Notes under the pieces: model-generated | What the model was told of the DNA's origin: nothing | The model's input: only the letters and a program-made list of their open reading frames with translations | The model's database searches: none | Source of the DNA: Bolinopsis microptera | Taxonomy: Eukaryota; Ctenophora; Tentaculata; Lobata; Bolinopsidae | NCBI RefSeq assembly: GCF_026151205.1 | Contig: NC_087078.1 | Location: 18,555,118 to 18,619,117 of the forward strand | Length of the DNA stretch: 64,000 nt | Reading direction: 5' to 3' | Position numbers and translations under genes: made by a program | Shown here: positions 43,822 to 56,100 of the stretch, one piece after another | Layout of the letters: every line of letters begins with the position of its first letter | How positions within the stretch are numbered: the first letter of the stretch is position 1

Positions 43822-44670
43822 CCTTAGTTCCCAAAATTTGGGCGACCAAAATTAGAGCGGGCCTCTCGCCCAAATTTTTTTGCAGACCAATTTAATTGCA
43901 TAAATCTTTCGTCTGCTAAATTTTTTCTAACCAAACTTTTGGCATTTGGCCTGTGGCCCTGAATCAATTGAATGATGGGCTTTTTCTTATTACAAGTGGA
44001 ATAATATTTGAAATTTAGTTTTCTAATCTGTCATTCATGGCTTGACCAAGTAAAAAAAGGCTTATATTTTAAATGAATGTCTGGTTAATTAAAATTAGAC
44101 TTGACCTTTGGTCCGGGTTTACAGTAGTTCGCTACACACAATTATGTACACCTTTGTTCCCCCCAAAGCTAAGCGTATGTGCCGCTTAGTTTGATAGATC
44201 ATGATGTAAACCTTCTAATTTTCTTCCAAACCTTCCGACCATCTGGTGAGGCGTCATAATGATAAGTGTATGTGAAAGGGGTATGATAAGATATGCTGAG
44301 TGTAAGTAGACTAAACTATCTGATTGAAAGACTAATTAATATCACTATTGTATATCTATCATTTTGTACTGTGCCATCATCACTGTATTTTTTAGTAGTT
44401 ACTGGGCAGATCGTAAATTTCATAATGTGAAACAACTCAGACTACCACCTACAAGCTTAAAATTGAAAGCAAAATGACTGGAATAATAAGGAATAATAAT
44501 GAACTAAGGCAAATATCTAACTGAAATTTTAGTGGAAAATCGTTAATGTTTCGAAGAATTTGTGCCCAAATTTTCGGTCGCCCAAATGAGTTCAGATTTT
44601 CTGCCCAAATTTTTCGGGCTCAAATAAATTGTGCTCAATATAATGGCACACAAATTTTTGGGAACTAAGG
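43822..44670. mobile_element. 849-bp MITE with TA target site, family 1
   Basis: Ends CCTTAGTTCCCAAAATTTGG (left) and the inverted TTTTTGGGAACTAAGG (right), flanked by TA on both sides. Subterminal GGGCGACCAAA/TCGGTCGCCC words are also inverted. TA duplication with short inverted ends is the pattern of Tc1/mariner-derived MITEs. No transposase frame inside. Confidence 0.8.
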
Positions 44671-44686
44671 TATATTGGCAGTCTAG

Positions 44687-45054
44687 CGAGTAGCATATTT
44701 TATCACACTTATTTCAAGATATCTCAGCTTCTGAATGGAGCTAAGGGCTCTTCTTGGGCATTAAAATGGTCAGGATCATCATATTGAGTGGGGTAGAGGA
44801 TGGTTTTTAAGTCTTCAGACTTCAGGTTGTTGAGTTATCAGGTCAGACCCCATTTTTACGCTCTCGCGAGTAGCGATTGACGCACTTAATTCAAAATATC
44901 TCAGCTTCTGATTGGAGCTAATCGCTCATCTCGGGCATAAGAATGGTCAGAATCATCATATTGTGTGGGTTAGAGGATGGTTTTAATTAAAGTCTTCAGA
45001 CGTCAAGTTGTTGCGTTATTACTTATTAGGTCAGACCCCATTTTTACGCTCTTA
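44687..45054 (+). repeat. Tandem duplication of about 185 bp
   Basis: Copy 1 (44687-44866) and copy 2 (44867-45054) share TATCTCAGCTTCTGA, TGGAGCTAA, GGTCAGACCCCATTTTTACG and more. A partial third copy (GCGATTGACGCACTTAATTC) follows at 45060-45080. Confidence 0.85.
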
Positions 45055-45080
45055 ATTCAAGCGATTGACGCACTTAATTC

Positions 45081-46062
45081 AAAACTTTTTCACACGTTTA
45101 TACGTTATGTTATATAAGGTTTAAAAGGTTTAAAAGGTTTACAAATATAAAATCTTTACTATATCAATGTAATGTTAGGTTAAAATACAAAAAAATCTAA
45201 TCTACATTCGGCCCTAATGTTTTGGCCCTTATAGCGAAATTTGGTTCCTGTAACTATACTTAGGGCCATATGAATTTATTTGTTAGCCAAATGATGACCG
45301 GAAAAATGTGACTGATAGGGTAAAATGTAAATCTATTAGCCCTGATGTATGACGTACTATGTTGTCAATCTGTGCACGAATCATCATGGAAGATCTACTT
45401 AAACTTTTACATGCGATTCAAGATTCTAGGATGTTCACTTTTCAGCTGACCTCCAGATAAGTTTTTGTTTCTACTGCTTACGATATCGAGAAATAGCTGC
45501 ATCTGAAGATATGAAATCGGTAAGAAATTTCTTTTGTCTGAAATAGTAACACAATTGTCTAGTGGAGCAGTTAATTGTGCTGATACTTTGTTAATTTGTT
45601 TAGGCGGAGGAGAACTTTTATAGCAGTTTTTCAAATTTTTCATGAATATTGTGGATAAGCAAACGATCCTTTTGTGTCGAGCACGCATATTGAAGTACTG
45701 AATTTTAACTCTTTTCACTTTTATTTTGATTTCTGCATGACGAATGAATTATTGAATTCTTCGGGAATTATTTTAAACCTTTTAAACAATCATCTTTATT
45801 ATTTCATATTTACGCTATGACAGTTATTTTAAAGATTCGCCGGTAAAATTTTCTCTATTCTAAAGCACAACACTTGAAAAATCAAAAATTAAATCATGGC
45901 CCTTGAAAAACTTGTCGTCAAAAAACGAGATTTTAGGCCCTGAAACTGTTTATTGTGAGTGCATTTCAATAATATCATGATTTGATAGCTATAGAACTCA
46001 ACTTTAATAGTTCAATTACAACTATTTGGACTTTGGTACAATGTTGAAATCGACAGATTGAC
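45081..46062. other. Spacer, no gene identified
   Basis: A 103-codon minus frame (45718-45407) contains SYLQMQLFLDIVSSRNK but no known domain and no splice context, so it is left uncalled. TTTAAAAGG words near 45118-45140 are repeated. Confidence 0.35.
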
Positions 46063-46157
46063 TTAACGGGTGATACTCGTAAAATATTTGTTTCAAATAT
46101 TCAAGACCGTCGACGAGTCCAATTCGGCCCGCGTCTTGGTAGACTATAAACCTACAA
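46063..46157 (-). repeat. Dispersed repeat family A, copy 4 (inverted)
   Basis: Reverse complement of the copies at 6881-7137 and 22446-22533: TTAACGGGTGATACTCGTAA, then AAATATTTGTTTC and GACCGTCGACGAGTCC. Confidence 0.8.
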
Positions 46158-47170
46158 CAGATCGAATTGTGTCACAAATGAATTTACTGACGATCTGTCC
46201 ACTGACCTAATGCAAATTACATGTCTAAATTCTATAAAAATGAGTATGATTCTGAAAACTGCACCGTGCACAGTCTAGCCGATTTTGACAAATTAAAATG
46301 TTTTCAAGTTTAAGTGACCAAATATTGTATCGTTATAAAGTCTAAAACGTTTGATGTGGTCCATATTTCCACCACTTTCCAGAGATCATAAGTCACCAAG
46401 GTGAAGTATCATTCATTGCCAGACTATAACAGCCAACTCATTTTAAATTTAATAGTTCCGTGACCAACGTGCTTTTTATTATAATAGACCAATTTATAAG
46501 TATGTGTGCTGACCTAAAATTGTTACAAATTTTAAACATCTTGAGATGTGGTCCAAATTTACGCTAATTTTCAGAGATCACAAGCCAAGAACTTGAAGTA
46601 TCAGAGATACTTAGCCCTGAGTAACTTAGTAACTTAGTAACTGAGTAACTTAGTAACTTAGTAACTGAGTAACTTAGTAACTTAGCCCTGATCAATCTAG
46701 CAGTTCGTTGACCAACTTGCGCTTTTAACAATAGGCCAAGTTATAAATATTGATAACAATTTCACAACTTTGAGGCGGCCACCTTGAGGATGGTAGATTA
46801 GCATCGCAAGTGTGCATGTTGGACATGTGGCGCGATTATTTTATTCTTTCGTGTGTTTTGTATATAATATGATACTGATATATTATAGTGGTATTTGGTA
46901 GAACTTGCTCGTTCTTTTTGAGTACGTGACATGTTACTATGCCTATTAATAAGCGCTGGTATGTAACAGGACCAACACGAAGCTGTCAACATGCTGTAAC
47001 AACAGATTATTCAACAGATTTAAATGTTTGATTTTGCCTCATGTTTATTGTTAGAAGAATAATCCTTTTTTATGCAACATTTCATCCTTTTATTAAAACA
47101 CCTCATTCAATTTTATTACCGTCTGAATTATAATTCAATTTGATTACTAGCTAAATGCAAAAGTAAGAAG
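46158..47170. other. Spacer with a short AACTTAGT array
   Basis: TAACTTAGTAACTTAGTAAC variants are repeated over 46622-46684. A loose internal duplication (AGAGATCA, GAAGTATCA) lies at 46380-46610. No gene seen; the acceptor-like TTGATTACTAG at about 47150 precedes the first CNBD2 exon. Confidence 0.45.
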
Positions 47171-50100
47171 ATGAAAGAACGCAAAGTGTCGATAGTTGGT
47201 CAGCGGGACACTGTGTTGGTAAACAAGGAACTAATATTTCATCTCAAGAACCACCTTGCTAAAGATCTGGTTATTAAAGATCATATCCCCAAAAAACATG
47301 GCCCAGAGAAGCGGCGGAAGGAGAGCAAGCTAAAGCATGATCTGCTTAGAAGAACCTCTGTACTCAACGCCGCGTGTAGGTTTTAGATTAAAGTGTCTCG
47401 ATCACGCCATCTAAAGTCCTTTTTGTTACGACTATGGAATTGTTTTGAACTATTTTGCAATAACGTGAGCTAAAACCTTTTAAAAACCCTTTAAAAACCC
47501 TTTAAAAACTGTTTAAAAAACCCTTTAAAAGTAAAACCCTAAAACCTATCTTACTATCTTAGACCACTAACTAAATAACGGCATCAGGTGAAGACACTGA
47601 CAAGGGAACACGAGTTCACAGTCACTCAAAGAAGCAGCCACAAAAACAGAGTAGAACGATGAACCTAGGACTACACACTCGGCTCAAGAGTTATGATTTT
47701 AAAGATATTGTCCGTCTTGTGGCTCTGCTGGCTATCAGTACCAAACACTGTCGAAGGTGAGTTTTATTTGTTAGTTACAGTCTTAAGTCATGCATTTAGT
47801 TCGCCAATTTTAACAGTTAAGGTTACTGAGTTACAGGGATTTGGGAATTTCCCCTATATTTCACAAACAAAAATGAGTCGTTCATTCAATGTTAACATCG
47901 TGAGTAGAAATATTACCTTAAATTGTTAGCGTCATAGGAACAGAAATAACGGTTTACGCTATAAACTCGATTAATTCGGAAAATTCCATTACTCAGTTAC
48001 TGTTAGAACAAAATGAATATTCTGCAGCCATGCTGTCCGAGCAGCTGAAGAGAACTCTCAGTCCTTAATGTCGTTACAGCAGATCAGACAAGTTCAGAGA
48101 ATGGCTGGGTCAAAGGAAGAGTTGTTGTTTGATGCCGGCTACTTCAGCAGTGCGGCCAGCAAAAACAAGGTTACATTTTGGGCTTGTACGAGCACACACG
48201 AATAACAATCATGCACGTAGCCAGGATCTTTCTTTGGGGGGGGGGGGGGGGGGCCTCGGCGAGCGAAGCTGCGGCAGGGGTCTTGGGGCGCAGCCCCCCG
48301 GAAAAATTTTGAGAAATAGGGTGTTTTAGACGACATTTGGCATTAAAGAATGTATAGTGGGATTTGGGAATAATTTACGGAATGCTGAAGTCAATTGCCT
48401 GCCGTTTAAACACTTAAACAGTACAGACTGCCGTCATAAACACAGCCCAGTTACCAGGCCGCGACTATGGGGCTGCAGCCCCATGGTCCCCCCTGGCTAC
48501 GTGCCTGATAACAATATGTAACTGAGTAACTGTGTAATGAAATAGCTAGAAGAAAATATTATGCAAATATATGTTATGTTTCACCAGAATTTAATTCGAA
48601 ATTCGGAGGCACACGAGCCTCCAATAATTTTATTATATTTTCTGTTAATAACACAATATATCTGTGTACTAGAGCCTGCACCTATAACATAAACTAACCA
48701 CCAATTAGTCACCAATTAGTCAACAATTAACCACCAATTAACCACAAATTAACCACCAATTAACCACAAATTAACTGCACAGTACGTTCGACTGCCCAAC
48801 AACGCTAAAGCTACCCTCCATCTACCCTCCCATCAGCGCACCAATGATTCTCTCCAACAAGTCCACAAACTTTTCCTGCAGATGAAGCTCCTGTCCCAGT
48901 ATCCGCACCCCATGCAGATACAGCTCTGTAAGGTCGGGTTTTACTCCAGTTTCAGCGCTTCGAGGGTCATCATCAGACAGGGACATCGGCCTTTTTACTT
49001 TTACATCATTATCTCCGGGTCAGGTTAGATTTTTGTGCTCGTTACTACTCACTGTGGTTCACAGTGAGTTCTATACCCTTTGTTTGATTTGAGACAAACT
49101 TAACATTTCCATAACCGTGTTTGGGTGCCCAATGTCCATCATATTTTAAAGCCGTGGGCAATATTTTCGAACGGTTTTATGATCATCTATTGCTGTACTC
49201 TGTAAAATTTGAAAAGTATTTAACACAAAATAATCATGACATGGTTCAGTGATGATAAACGAGATGCAGCAGAGTGAATCTACGGGAGAAATGTACGTGA
49301 CAACAAGGTGTGTGCTGGAGAAAGGAGACCAGTTTGGGGAGACAGCTCTCCTCCTGAACCAAACTAGAAACGCTACTGTTGTAGCACAGAGTGACGTGGA
49401 GTTGCTGGTCATCGATAAAAAGGTTGTTATATTTTGACAATGTCTTTTAAAGTGAAGTTTATTTTGAAAGTGAAACAATATTATATTTTTAGGTTCACAT
49501 TTGATTTATTATAGTTTTACATATAATATTGACGAAAAAATATACAAGCTATGTGACGGAAAAGCTGTAAACTCATTTTTTTGAAATTTTTATGTCTAGA
49601 AATAGAGAATTGACACTTTATCGGACATTGCGTGGACGGAAATAAATAGTTATTAATAATATAATAGTTAATAATTATGAACACAAAAATGTACATGGTA
49701 GCTGGACTCTAATTTGGGCGGACATTACGTTGAAGCTCACGTAATTTTCCAACCAAATAAAGCTTGGTATATGTTTGTCTTGTGGGGTTCGTTGCAAATG
49801 TAAAGTGTTCAGGATCTGAGTCTTTTTCACTCGGATGTAGACCAGTTTTCAGAATTCAGTCGTATGATGACATTTATAAACATTCCTCTGTTTGACGGTT
49901 TGAATTTGGCCTTCTTAGTCCTGAGTCAATACCTGAAGTTCCATGTACTTCATTGGGAAGAGATCTGCCAATCCAGCGCTGAAAGCCTCGCATCCTCAAC
50001 AAATAAAGTATGGGGTTAATGGCCGCGTTAAGCATGATTACAAAATATTGCAACAGAAGCCTGCCATAAACTATAAAATCATTCGAATTGTATATGAATT

Positions 50101-53100
50101 CCCTGACACGAGCATTATAAATCGCCGTAACCTCGGTTATGTAGTATAAAAAGCATGGAGTGTTACACAAAAGAAAAGCAGCTGTGAATATGGAAACTGT
50201 GACAGAAACACGACGAAATTTTCTGTCACCTTCGGCATTGAGCGGCGGCCGGGTTATCAAGAACCGAGTTCCAATAACGAAGCAGACAAATGTTACAAGC
50301 GACGGAACGGTAAGTTCTATGAGGTATGAGATGAGGACAAAATACAATGCAAACGCTGGCATGACACTTTCTGTTTATTGAAACTAATCTACAAAGGGAC
50401 AACCAGGGGCTGTATTCTCCATAGTTCCACTTTTGAGGGACAAAGATCAAATAATGCAGCCCCATGTATGAAGAATATCCTGCGATAGCACTGACCACAT
50501 GAAAACGTTTGATATGAAGATGGGGGAACTTCATGGCAATGGTGCGGGTGACACATATCATCATCGCTAGAAACATGGACATTCTTGCTGTGAACATAGT
50601 TATCATCGACCATGCAGTGCAGAAGAATGCATTGGCAAAAAGCGTGGGATGTCGTTGATTGAATAGGGATGGCACGATTGCAGTGCACGACAATAGAGTT
50701 ATCAAGTCCACTGTAGTTATGGCAAGGTACTGCATGTCATGGATGCTCTTCGTCCTCCTCGACCAGAAGTAGAAAACCGCGAAGACATTCCCCACAAGGC
50801 CACCAATCGTGCAGACAGCTATAACGGAGCCAACAACTCTATCTGAAGTCTGAATTCCAAGGTCCTTGTAGGGAAAACTCTGTACAGGATCAGAGGTCGT
50901 GATGTTAGATAGATTCATGATTGTCTAGTCCTAGGGTAGTCAAGGGTTAAAAATAAAAAACCCGTCCGAAAAGTAAGTTTACTGTTCCCAACTCTCTGAA
51001 TAAGGAAAAAAATCAAATATATGGAAAAAATCAAATATATGGAAAAAAATCAAATATATGGGAAAAAATCAAATATATGGGAAAAAAGGTAATCGTACTG
51101 AAGTGCGGGTAAGTACTAAGTAGTGGTCTCCTTCTTGCTCATGTTCAAAACCCTTTTGTCCATGTTAAAGTGAGTCATTTGATTCGCCCTCGTGTCTAAC
51201 CTTTTAGGAAATTACCACCTTTGTGTCCTACGTCATCGTGTCGTCCGCTATTGTATCTACCGCCCTTAATTGTGTCCGATTCCCATATATTTGATTTTTT
51301 CCCGGTTGACGTAGGACACAAAGGTACTACTTAGTACTTACCCAGTGTACAAGTATACCTAGTACCACTACTTACCCACAACTTACCCAGTATATGGTGG
51401 ATCACTTAAATTATGTGGTTAACAATCACCATGGCTACAAGTCGACAAATCTACCACATCCATGATACAGCATACTAAAATTCTATTAACTTAATAAAAA
51501 CGGAACGTGCGAATAGTTCATGGGTTTATTCCAGGACTTCCTACCAATGTTTGATGCGCAAGTGAAGAACGCACAAGGAGCAAAAAATCCTCGGGAAATG
51601 GAGCACATACAGTACTTAAAGTGAGTTCACAGTGTTGTTATAGCAGTTACATCAGTTATACTTGTTATAGCTTATAGAAGTGTTATTATAGCATTAGTAA
51701 TGTTGATGCTGTATCCGGATAGGAACATTATTTATCTATCTATGAGTCGCATTGTTGTGATGTTTAGAGTTCACAATTTCTGATAATCCCGGGGAACTGC
51801 TCTTTTCATATAAATAATATTGATAATATTATCATTTAGTAGGTAGCCACTAGCAAGCTATTGACTTATTGAGGCAGCTTGTGACTACATAATCAAAGGC
51901 ACAGTGACTACATAATGCATGATGTCACATTTGTGACAGTCACAAGTATTAGGTATTACTATTACGACGTAATATAGCGTCAATCAAACCTTGATTTACA
52001 AATCGACTTAGTGCGTAACAATTCGAACTTACCAATATAAACTATAAATGTAACAACTAACAATATTATATATAAGTTAACAATTACCAATATTAACTAT
52101 ATAATAAAACATAAGGTATCTAATAGATAGCCAGCTTTTGGGACAGCTAATGATGTAGTTGTACATAATTACAGGCACCCACGTTGAGTTAATGTTATGT
52201 TATTGTAATTACCAGCTTCAAGACTCCAGGGGTCTGTTGCATTGATATTTATTATTTTATGATTTCGTATATACTTTGGGAGTCCTGGCGTGCAGCTAGC
52301 AGGAGTTGCATTCTGTGGGCACGGTGAGAAGGCCTCCATCTTTTAGTAAGAGGCCAGAAACCGTTGACCAGAACAGAAAGAGAGAGAGAGTAATTACCTT
52401 CGTTAAATGTTCCCAAAGTGTTTAGTAAAGGGCTTTAACTGAACTTATAAGTACATAACTTAACTAATAACTTAACTAATACCTTAACTAATAACATAAA
52501 CAATAAATATTTACCCCTGTCGCTATACAGCGTAAGTCTTATCATGAAAATTGGCGCTCATTATTCAATGGTTGATACATCTGACTTGAATTCAAAAGTT
52601 TGAAGTTGGATGGCGCCTAAAAAATATATATACCTTATCGGACCTTATTTGAACGGACATAATTTTGAAAGGACATTAAAATAAACGCTCGAAGGAGTTC
52701 AAAACCATTAAAAATCTGAATTTATCTTTTTTCAATTTTAACAGATAATTTTTAAATAAATTTTTCATACAACAAGTAAGAAACTGAAAAGGAGTCGTTA
52801 GGCATTAAAAATGTTAAATGCTGTGCAGATGAGGTATGAAGGTACGCCGGCCATATCCCTCGAAAGATATCCCGGTTTATGAATTTCATAATATCGAGAT
52901 GGTTGGTATGGTAGAAAGAATCGTCGTTGACATGAACCACCGAAGGTAGCCTATGCCAAGTGGGGGCTAGAGATAAATCTCAAGTTGTACTTCAGGCTTT
53001 CTAGTATCTCCGGTAAAGCAGTCGATATCGTTCATTACCCGGTACAACTACGAGTTGGATAAACAAACAGTTGTAAGATATCTAGAAGATGTGGATGTAG

Positions 53101-56100
53101 ATTAATATTTAATAGTAACTCCGATGAAATGAACGAGGAACCGTACATCAAGAAAGTGCAAAAGTGCCATAATATGATAATTAGAATATTTAAATTTTAT
53201 AATAACTTGTTTATCATTGATCCAATGATAGAATGATATATAGTTTAGTCCGATGATACTGATAGAAATTGCAATTAACTGAAATTAAAAAGTTGTCATA
53301 ACCTGAACAATAAGTTCGCAGTCGAATAATTTTTGAAAAAAATTCAACGGACTTTAATTTGGACGGACCTTAAACGGACAGACATTATTTGAACGGACAT
53401 TAAGATGAACGCTAGGGCCTCCAGCGTTCAATTAATGTCCGTTCAAATAAGGTCCGATAAGGTAGTTCATTAAAAGAAGGTATTGATGTGTTCACACTTC
53501 ACAGGTAAGTCTTTAAACATTAAAATGAGATCCAACTCAAAGGACCTAACATGTTAGTATAAAAACGTTTTGGTTAATTCTCGCGTTTTTTTTCTGCTGA
53601 CCTATCGAGCAACCATTTTTCTTCCATATAAAGCTTAAACGAAAGAATTTTGCCAAATTAGCTAAAAGTGCTCGAATTGAAGGGACTTAATATTTAAGTA
53701 TTAAAACGTTTTGGTTAATTCTCGCGGTTTTGTTCGCTGCTGACGAATTCAGCCACCATTTTCGTCCATATTAAGCTTAAACGATGAAATTTTCATAAAA
53801 TTAGAATTTTTAAGAAACTCTTTGAACCAAATTATTTTGTAATGTAAATGCATTCTTTGACAACGCCTTGTAAAATAAAAGCTTAAACGATGAAATTTTC
53901 ATAAAATCAGAATTTTTAAGAAACTGATATCTGGATATTATCCGGTTGGAAGAGACAAGGACAAGTGAAACAACTACAATTAAATACATTTATTGAGCCT
54001 GAAGATGGCGTTGACGCCGAAAATTTGCCCTTACTCCTAACTTCCTTGTTTCACTTGTCCTTGTCTCTTCCAACCGGATAATATCCAGATATCAGTATTT
54101 CAATCATGAGACTAATAAACAGCGAACTACTCCGTTATTTGATATTTTAAGAAACTCTTTGAACCAAATTATTTTGTAATGTAAATGCACAGCAGAATTC
54201 TTTGACTACGCCTTGTAAAACAAAAGCTTAAACGATGACATCTTCATAAAATCAGAATTTTTAAGAATCTCTTTGAACCAAATTATTTTGTAATGTAAAT
54301 GCACAGCAGAATTCTTTGACTATGCCCTGTAAAATAAAAGGTATGATTTCCCCTTATGTAATGATATCATAAAATGTAATAGCACCTACATAATATGTGG
54401 ATTCAAGTTTATAGGAACATTAAGTTACCAGTCTGGATTACTAGACACATTTTAAAATAAAGTCCGGTCATAAGTCGTGTTACAAATATTTTTTATGAGG
54501 GATTTCCAGAATTTTCTAAATCGTTTATCCTAAATGGTCCTGTAGGTGTTTTGTCTTAATCTCTTTTGAGCAGGTGAATTTGAAATGATTTGGAGTCCAA
54601 TTTGAGTCAGATCTTTTTATAACGAGAATCGAGGCCGGGTATTACGTAGATGTTTCATAACATTAATACCATGTAATAGTATTACATGAAAATATGAATA
54701 TAAATATGAATAATGTGAATAATATGAATAAATATGAAAATTCCGGTGCGGTGTTAAAGGGCAAACCGCTAAAGAACGGTTTTAGATTGGATTAACTTAT
54801 CGAAGGAGTCAGTGAATAATTAATCTTGAATATTTTTCAGAGGATCGAAATCTACTCAGATTACTAAGAACTCGGATTACTAAGAATTAACATCCTCCCC
54901 CCCCTCCCCCCCCCCCCAAATCATGCTTTATTCGATATAACTTACTATAAATAAGGAATCTTAAAAACTTCATAACAATCTAGATATCAAAACACTGTAA
55001 CCTTGTCGTAATCCCAGGGAAGAGTGTGAAGCGTTCAAAAGGTTCCCTACCCACATACTCTACACAAACCCGATGAACTGTGTGGTTCATTACTTCAGAA
55101 AGGGGAGTGTCATTGTCAGGGAAATGAATACGGAATGGCTCTACGTCGTCAAATCTGTTAGTTTTATATTAGTCTTATATATTAGTCAAACTTAATGATA
55201 ATAGATGAGGAGTGCAGTTAAAATGCGTTTTTTTGAACCCAGCTTTTGGTTTCATAAGTTTTTCTCCAGATGTGCTTGTCGTACTAAAATATATGTCTCT
55301 TACAAAATTACAGCTAAGAAATACAGCGTGATTATTGATAATTGATCAAACCAATATCACAAATAATTATAAACCTTGTTATACAGGGGACTTGTAGAGT
55401 AGTTTCAGCTATGCCGATTGAGAAGCAACTGAAAGAGCAAGCTAAAGAGGTGATAGATTCTCTGAGAAAACATGGCTTTGATGAGATTGATGTCTGCGAC
55501 CTTGAGTTCAACTCGCTAGAACGTAAGTACTTTAGAATCCGATTTGATTCTCAATTCGAGAAATTCGATATGGCTGGTGTTATAGATTTAAATTCAAGGA
55601 TCAATGAAACCATGTAGCTACGGATCGTTCATTCACGAGAATCGTGCTTTCAGAAAAGGAAAAGAACAGCAAGATTCGCTATTTCCTCGAATCAACTCCC
55701 ACTCCAACTCCTAGTCCATGTTCTCGGCCAAGGACCTGTAGCAAACATACACAGGTAACAGAACTGACAACGGAACTGGTAGACAGCGATCACTCTTGAG
55801 ACTCGACAATGACTAACAACATTTTGTATCAAAGTTGACCATCTTTATATCTTTATAACACTGTATTGATCCAATTAAGACCCACCAGACACCTGTGTAC
55901 TCATTGGTTCCTAATTTCTAGTTTTATAACACTTGGTGACGAAAGTAAACCAGAAAACTGCGTAATACGAGGAATGAGGATTGAGGGCTACAAACCTTAA
56001 CAGACAGTAAGGTCTATATAGACACGTAATCACTATATAGACACGTGACAAATAACGCGACCTAAACTTATGAGTGATGACCAATGGTTAAACCAAGCGC

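Larger units (their letters stand above)
53500..54340 (+). repeat. Nested repeats: AAGCTTAAACGATGAAATTT family
   Basis: GTTTTGGTTAATTCTCGCG occurs near 53567 and 53709, AAGCTTAAACGATGAAATTT near 53769 and 53880, and AATTATTTTGTAATGTAAAT near 53829, 54168 and 54278. The hairpin at 53924-54095 lies inside one of these copies, so it inserted after the repeats had spread. Confidence 0.75.

Noticed and set aside
45407-45718. 103-codon minus frame
   Set aside because: No domain, splice signals or composition shift; left as unannotated spacer.
47468-47530. CCCTTTAAAAA repeats as telomere-like sequence
   Set aside because: The unit is not a TTAGGG-type repeat and there are only five copies in an intron.
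47693-47756. Signal-peptide-like start MILKILSVLWLCWLSVP
   Set aside because: The other frame of the same exon (KDIVRLVALLAISTKHCR) matches the CNBD2 N-terminus and joins the next exon in phase.
47930-48062. An open frame that seemed to require a frameshift in CNBD2 exon 3
   Set aside because: A better acceptor at TATTCTGCAG (exon start 48028) keeps phase with both neighbours and removes the need for a frameshift.
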